A stretch of 52,006 bases of DNA from an uncultured Anaerolineae bacterium (lineage in GTDB: Bacteria > Chloroflexota > Anaerolineae > Anaerolineales > Villigracilaceae). The translations under genes were made by a program, and so were the position numbers. Under the pieces are notes generated by a model. The model worked only from the letters and a program-made list of their open reading frames with translations, was not told the DNA's origin and did no database searches. The stretch is from assembly GCA_903846015.1 (NCBI GenBank), contig CAIMZS010000655.1, positions 1 through 52,006 of the forward strand. The letters are read 5' to 3'. Below, in pieces: positions 48,963-52,006 of this stretch; positions within the stretch are counted from its first letter, which is position 1; each line of letters opens with the position of its first letter.

Positions 48963-49008
48963 AAACAGGCAAATATGCCAATGGGTGTGCCGGCTAATTT
49001 GCCCGTTT
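48963..49008 (-). terminator. Imperfect hairpin after the efflux operon
   Basis: Arms 48963-48974 and 48997-49008 pair over 12 bases with one mismatch around a 22-base loop. On the minus strand the stem is followed by TTTCTCTTCC, a poor U-tail, so termination here would be partial and some readthrough into the regulator genes is possible. Confidence 0.35.
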
Positions 49009-49038
49009 GCCAATTTTTCGAATTCCAGCTAAAGATTA

Positions 49039-50289
49039 TTATTCATAGCGTAGTGCTTCAACTGGTTGAAGGCTGGCAGCACGGTTTGCCGGGTAGATCC
49101 CAAAAAACATACCAATGGCTGCAGAAAAAATAGTCGCCAGCAGCACTGAACTCGTGGTGATCGATGGGTAAAAGGCGTTGCCAGTTGCAATGGCAACCCT
49201 GCCAACGATATAGGATATTAGCCATCCAAGCATAATGCCAATTACACCGCCCAGTAAACTCAACAAAGAAGACTCGGCCAGGAATTGTGTCAAAATATCT
49301 CGTTTCCGCGCACCCAGTGCCTTGCGTAGCCCGATTTCACGTGTACGCTCTGCCACTGACACCAACATAATATTCATAATTCCGATCCCACCCACCAATA
49401 GAGAGATGCCCGCAATGCCACCCAGGAAGATTGTCAGGATGCCTGTGATCGATGATGCGGTCTGGAGCATATCTGCCTGCGTAAATACTGTGAAGTCATT
49501 ATCTCCACCCACGGGGATGTTGTGACGTGTTTGCATAATCTGTTTGATCTCATCTGATGCAAACGTGGTTGCTTCGGCACTGACAGATTGCACAAAGATG
49601 ACATCAACATCGTCGCCACTGCGATGGATGACACGGTCTCGTGCTGTTGTTAACGGGATGACCACCTGGTTATCTGCATTTCCAAATGCCGAGCCACCTT
49701 TGCTCTCCAGCACGCCGATTATGCGGAAGGGCTGCCCGGTCAGCCGGATTGTTTCTCCAACCAATCCTTCTTTTCGACCAAATAATTTATCAGCCAGGTC
49801 TGGGCCAATTACCGCCACTGAGGCGTGCCCCAGATATTGATCATTGGAAATAAATTCACCTTCGGTGACCGTTTCATTGCGCACACTGCCATAAGCAGGC
49901 GTAACGCCATTCACAGTGGTCTTTGATAATTGCCCCTGAGCGGCGGCATCGGCGGAGCCTTGTAAAACTGGCGCAACAGCCGAAACAGATGGCGCAGCAA
50001 ATGGATCATTGATGGCTTTTGCGTCATCCATGTTTAATAGCCGCACATTGCGGTTCGCATTTTGATTTTGTCTGGGCGGACCTTGCTGATTGCCCGAGAA
50101 AACGAACAATACATTCGTGCCGATACCATTGATTGAACCTGTGATTGAATCTTGTGCGCCCTGGCCCACTGCAAGCATGGCGATCACCGCCGCTACCCCA
50201 ATCACGATGCCCAAAATGGTCAGTCCTGAGCGCATTTTATTGCCGTTCAGGCTTTCCAGTGCTTCGATAAGAATTTGTGTTGGGTTCAT
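49039..50289 (-). CDS. MacB-like ABC transporter permease
   Basis: The 416-residue protein has the MacB/FtsX layout: TM1 in [21 protein letters not shown], a large extracytoplasmic MacB-PCD domain (about 45-280), and three C-terminal helices containing [43 protein letters not shown]. It acts in mechanotransmission, moving an adaptor rather than transporting substrates through itself. It overlaps the ATPase gene by 4 bases. Confidence 0.95.
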   Translation of the reverse strand: MNPTQILIEALESLNGNKMRSGLTILGIVIGVAAVIAMLAVGQGAQDSITGSINGIGTNVLFVFSGNQQGPPRQNQNANRNVRLLNMDDAKAINDPFAAPSVSAVAPVLQGSADAAAQGQLSKTTVNGVTPAYGSVRNETVTEGEFISNDQYLGHASVAVIGPDLADKLFGRKEGLVGETIRLTGQPFRIIGVLESKGGSAFGNADNQVVIPLTTARDRVIHRSGDDVDVIFVQSVSAEATTFASDEIKQIMQTRHNIPVGGDNDFTVFTQADMLQTASSITGILTIFLGGIAGISLLVGGIGIMNIMLVSVAERTREIGLRKALGARKRDILTQFLAESSLLSLLGGVIGIMLGWLISYIVGRVAIATGNAFYPSITTSSVLLATIFSAAIGMFFGIYPANRAASLQPVEALRYE

Positions 50290-50972
50290 GCTATCTCCGT
50301 ATCTACCATACCGTCACGCACGCGGATGATCCGTTGAGCCTGCGCTGCGACCTTTGGATCATGGGTAACGATGATCAAGGTTGTTCCCACATCTTGGTTG
50401 AGATGTAAGAGTAGGTCCATGATTTCCTGCCCTACTTTTGAATCCAGGTTTCCGGTTGGTTCATCTGCCATGATGATGGCAGGGTCATTGACCAATGCCC
50501 GCGCAATTGCCACACGCTGTTGCTGACCGCCGGAAAGTTCAAAAGGTTTGTGGGTCATGCGATCTTGAAGGCCTACTGAAATGAGCGATTGCCGTGCACG
50601 TTCTTTGCGACCTTCTGTTTTGCCAGAGTAACGCAATGGCAGTTCCACGTTGGAAAGAGCTGTGGCTCGTGAAAGCAGGTTAAAGCTTTGGAAAATAAAG
50701 CCTACCTTGCGGTTACGAATATTGGCCAACTGGTCATCAGTGAGGCCAGCCACAGATTCACCATCCAGGGTATATGTGCCCGATGTTGGACGATCCAAGC
50801 AGCCCAGTATATTCATCAATGTGGATTTTCCAGATCCTGACGGGCCAACGATGGCTACCACTTCACCGCGATTAATACTCATGGTAAGTCCGCGCAGGGC
50901 ATTCACTTCCACGTCGCCCATTTTGTACGTTTTTACCAAATTTTCAGCGATAATAACAGGTTCATTCATCAT
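50286..50972 (-). CDS. LolD/MacB-type ABC transporter ATP-binding protein
   Basis: The 228-residue ATPase has Walker [10 protein letters not shown], the Q-loop FIFQSFNLL, signature [19 protein letters not shown], Walker [13 protein letters not shown] and switch His in [10 protein letters not shown]. It belongs to the MacB/LolD (3.A.1.122/125) group. The start is uncertain between two adjacent ATGs (50972 and 50969); the frame is open up to 51017, overlapping the adaptor gene. It is coupled to the permease by ATGA. Confidence 0.95.
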   Translation of the reverse strand: MMNEPVIIAENLVKTYKMGDVEVNALRGLTMSINRGEVVAIVGPSGSGKSTLMNILGCLDRPTSGTYTLDGESVAGLTDDQLANIRNRKVGFIFQSFNLLSRATALSNVELPLRYSGKTEGRKERARQSLISVGLQDRMTHKPFELSGGQQQRVAIARALVNDPAIIMADEPTGNLDSKVGQEIMDLLLHLNQDVGTTLIIVTHDPKVAAQAQRIIRVRDGMVDTEIA

Positions 50973-50979
50973 TCCTCGC

Positions 50980-52006
50980 TTATCCACCAAAGGGACTGGC
51001 GGATGGTGGGTTCTCAATTATTAAATCGCCATCTTTCAAGTCGCCACCTACTACTTCGCTAAACGTATCAGATGTAGAACCCAATCGGATGTTTACTGAT
51101 TTCGGTTTGTTGTCAACAAGAATATAAACCACACGCTGTCCATTTAATGTGCGTACTGCGCGGTTTGGAACCAACAGTGCATCTTTGATTTCCCGAACAG
51201 TAATTGTTACAGCGGCGGTCATGCCAGGTTTGACCAGTTCATCAGCCTGGGTGAGTTCCACTGTCACGGTAAAGTTGACACCGCTGCCGGTAGAGTCGCC
51301 TGCCTGGCTGATCTTGGAAACTTTTCCAGTATATGATTTGTTCTGCACCGCATCGAAGCTGATAGTTACCGCTTGTCCCACCGTCACATTGTTAATATCC
51401 ACTTCGGAGATTTGCAAGTCTACAAGCAGGTTGGTGAGATCATCCACGCGGAAGGCTATTGTTCCGGGGGTTACCAGGTCACCCGGCATGGGCTCGGCCT
51501 GGGTGATGACGCCGCTAAAAGGAGCAATGATTTTCGATTGGTTGATGGTTGATTGGGCTGCTGCCACACGCGCTTTGGCTGCGGCGATATCATCAGTGCT
51601 TGGTCCATTTTTGAGACGATCCACTTCGCGTTGGGCATCAGCCATTTGGGCTTGGGCAACAGCCAGGTTAGCGCGATATTTTTCTGCGTCGAGACTGGTG
51701 GCTTTCCCGGTATACCAATTGATCTTATTAGTCAAATCGGTAAGTCTTTGGCGAGCGTTTGTTAAGGTCAAGAGAGCTTGCGCCTTGGTTGAATCACCAT
51801 CGGGCTTTTTGGCATATAACTTGTAATTGTCTTCAGCGTTGGATATATCACGCTTTGCCAGATCAATATTCGCCTGTGTTTGCTGAATAAGATTGTCTGA
51901 AGCACGTTCAAACGTGATGCTATCCACCTTTTCTTGTGCGTCATCTACTGCCTGTTTGGCAACTGCCAGGCTTTGCTCGGCCTGCGCCAGGCTGGTATTT
52001 GATGCC
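50980..52006 (-). CDS. MacA/HlyD-type membrane fusion protein, N-terminus beyond window
   Basis: About 342 residues are present and the frame stays open to the window edge, so the gene continues past 52006. Residues seen begin with a long helical hairpin ([20 protein letters not shown], then [20 protein letters not shown]), followed by a lipoyl-like half [21 protein letters not shown], a beta-barrel domain ([20 protein letters not shown]) and the membrane-proximal segment [26 protein letters not shown]. These define an efflux adaptor. It is the first gene of the operon adaptor-ATPase-permease. Confidence 0.93.
   Translation of the reverse strand, partial: ASNTSLAQAEQSLAVAKQAVDDAQEKVDSITFERASDNLIQQTQANIDLAKRDISNAEDNYKLYAKKPDGDSTKAQALLTLTNARQRLTDLTNKINWYTGKATSLDAEKYRANLAVAQAQMADAQREVDRLKNGPSTDDIAAAKARVAAAQSTINQSKIIAPFSGVITQAEPMPGDLVTPGTIAFRVDDLTNLLVDLQISEVDINNVTVGQAVTISFDAVQNKSYTGKVSKISQAGDSTGSGVNFTVTVELTQADELVKPGMTAAVTITVREIKDALLVPNRAVRTLNGQRVVYILVDNKPKSVNIRLGSTSDTFSEVVGGDLKDGDLIIENPPSASPFGG

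Overview
The window looks like chromosomal DNA from one end of a draft contig of an Anaerolineae-like Chloroflexota bacterium. The affiliation is inferred from gene content and order, not from a marker search: a Cys4 ribosomal protein L28 gene divergent from an Asp23 - FakA/DAK - DegV - DegV - recG - coaD run, a mevalonate kinase beside a decaprenyl-phosphate phosphoribosyltransferase-like UbiA protein, PknB-type signalling, and several genes whose -10 box lies 6-9 bases before the start codon. No rRNA, CRISPR array, insertion sequence or prophage was recognised. Bases 1-53 are not genomic: they are a poly-C run, an unassigned stretch and an Illumina TruSeq adapter, so biology starts at base 54.

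Layout. 54-2912 (minus): truncated short-chain dehydrogenase and a NarL-type two-component system. 3337-9773 (plus): a tightly coupled three-gene operon of a SNF2/RapA-like helicase, a coiled-coil zinc-finger protein, and a beta-CASP metallo-beta-lactamase nuclease with a four-unit repeat and a ParB-like C-terminus. This is the best candidate for an undescribed system. 9809-13350 (minus): accessory genes comprising a HEAT-like protein, a GyrI-like domain, a MoaD/ThiS-like protein overlapping a BNR propeller, a DUF1801 protein and a decapitated P-loop kinase. 13551-14677 (plus): split chromate transporter. 14766-17789 (minus): RNase HII, glycosyltransferase, membrane-anchored NERD protein and a small conserved-looking protein. 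Then tRNA-Pro (minus), an esterase lipoprotein, gatC and gatA, galE and a fumarylacetoacetase-family hydrolase (plus).

23042-26779 (minus): UbiA, mevalonate kinase, membrane protein and FAD oxidoreductase, each overlapping the next by 4 bases. 26928-31473: TlyA, a CDF metal exporter, a zinc-ribbon protein, a PH-SHOCT membrane protein, a 60-residue protein and a homocysteine methyltransferase. 31470-34852: a beta-propeller lipoprotein divergent from a Ser/Thr kinase. 34854-43563: housekeeping cluster (rpe, rpmB, asp23, fakA-like, two degV-like, recG, coaD, coiled-coil protein). 43709-46711: membrane protein, GNAT-like acetyltransferase, NAD-dependent epimerase and an unknown helical protein. 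46865-52006 (minus): a MacAB-like efflux operon whose adaptor runs off the window, followed by a PhoB/BaeS-type two-component system.

The most useful leads are the helicase/zinc-finger/beta-CASP operon, the MoaD-propeller pair, the degenerate DegV partner of the fatty-acid kinase, a palindromic operator inside a strong promoter at 43636-43664, a 36-codon frame stitched between two genes at 31366-31473, and the recurring leaderless gene starts. All functions are assigned by reading motifs; no database search was possible.
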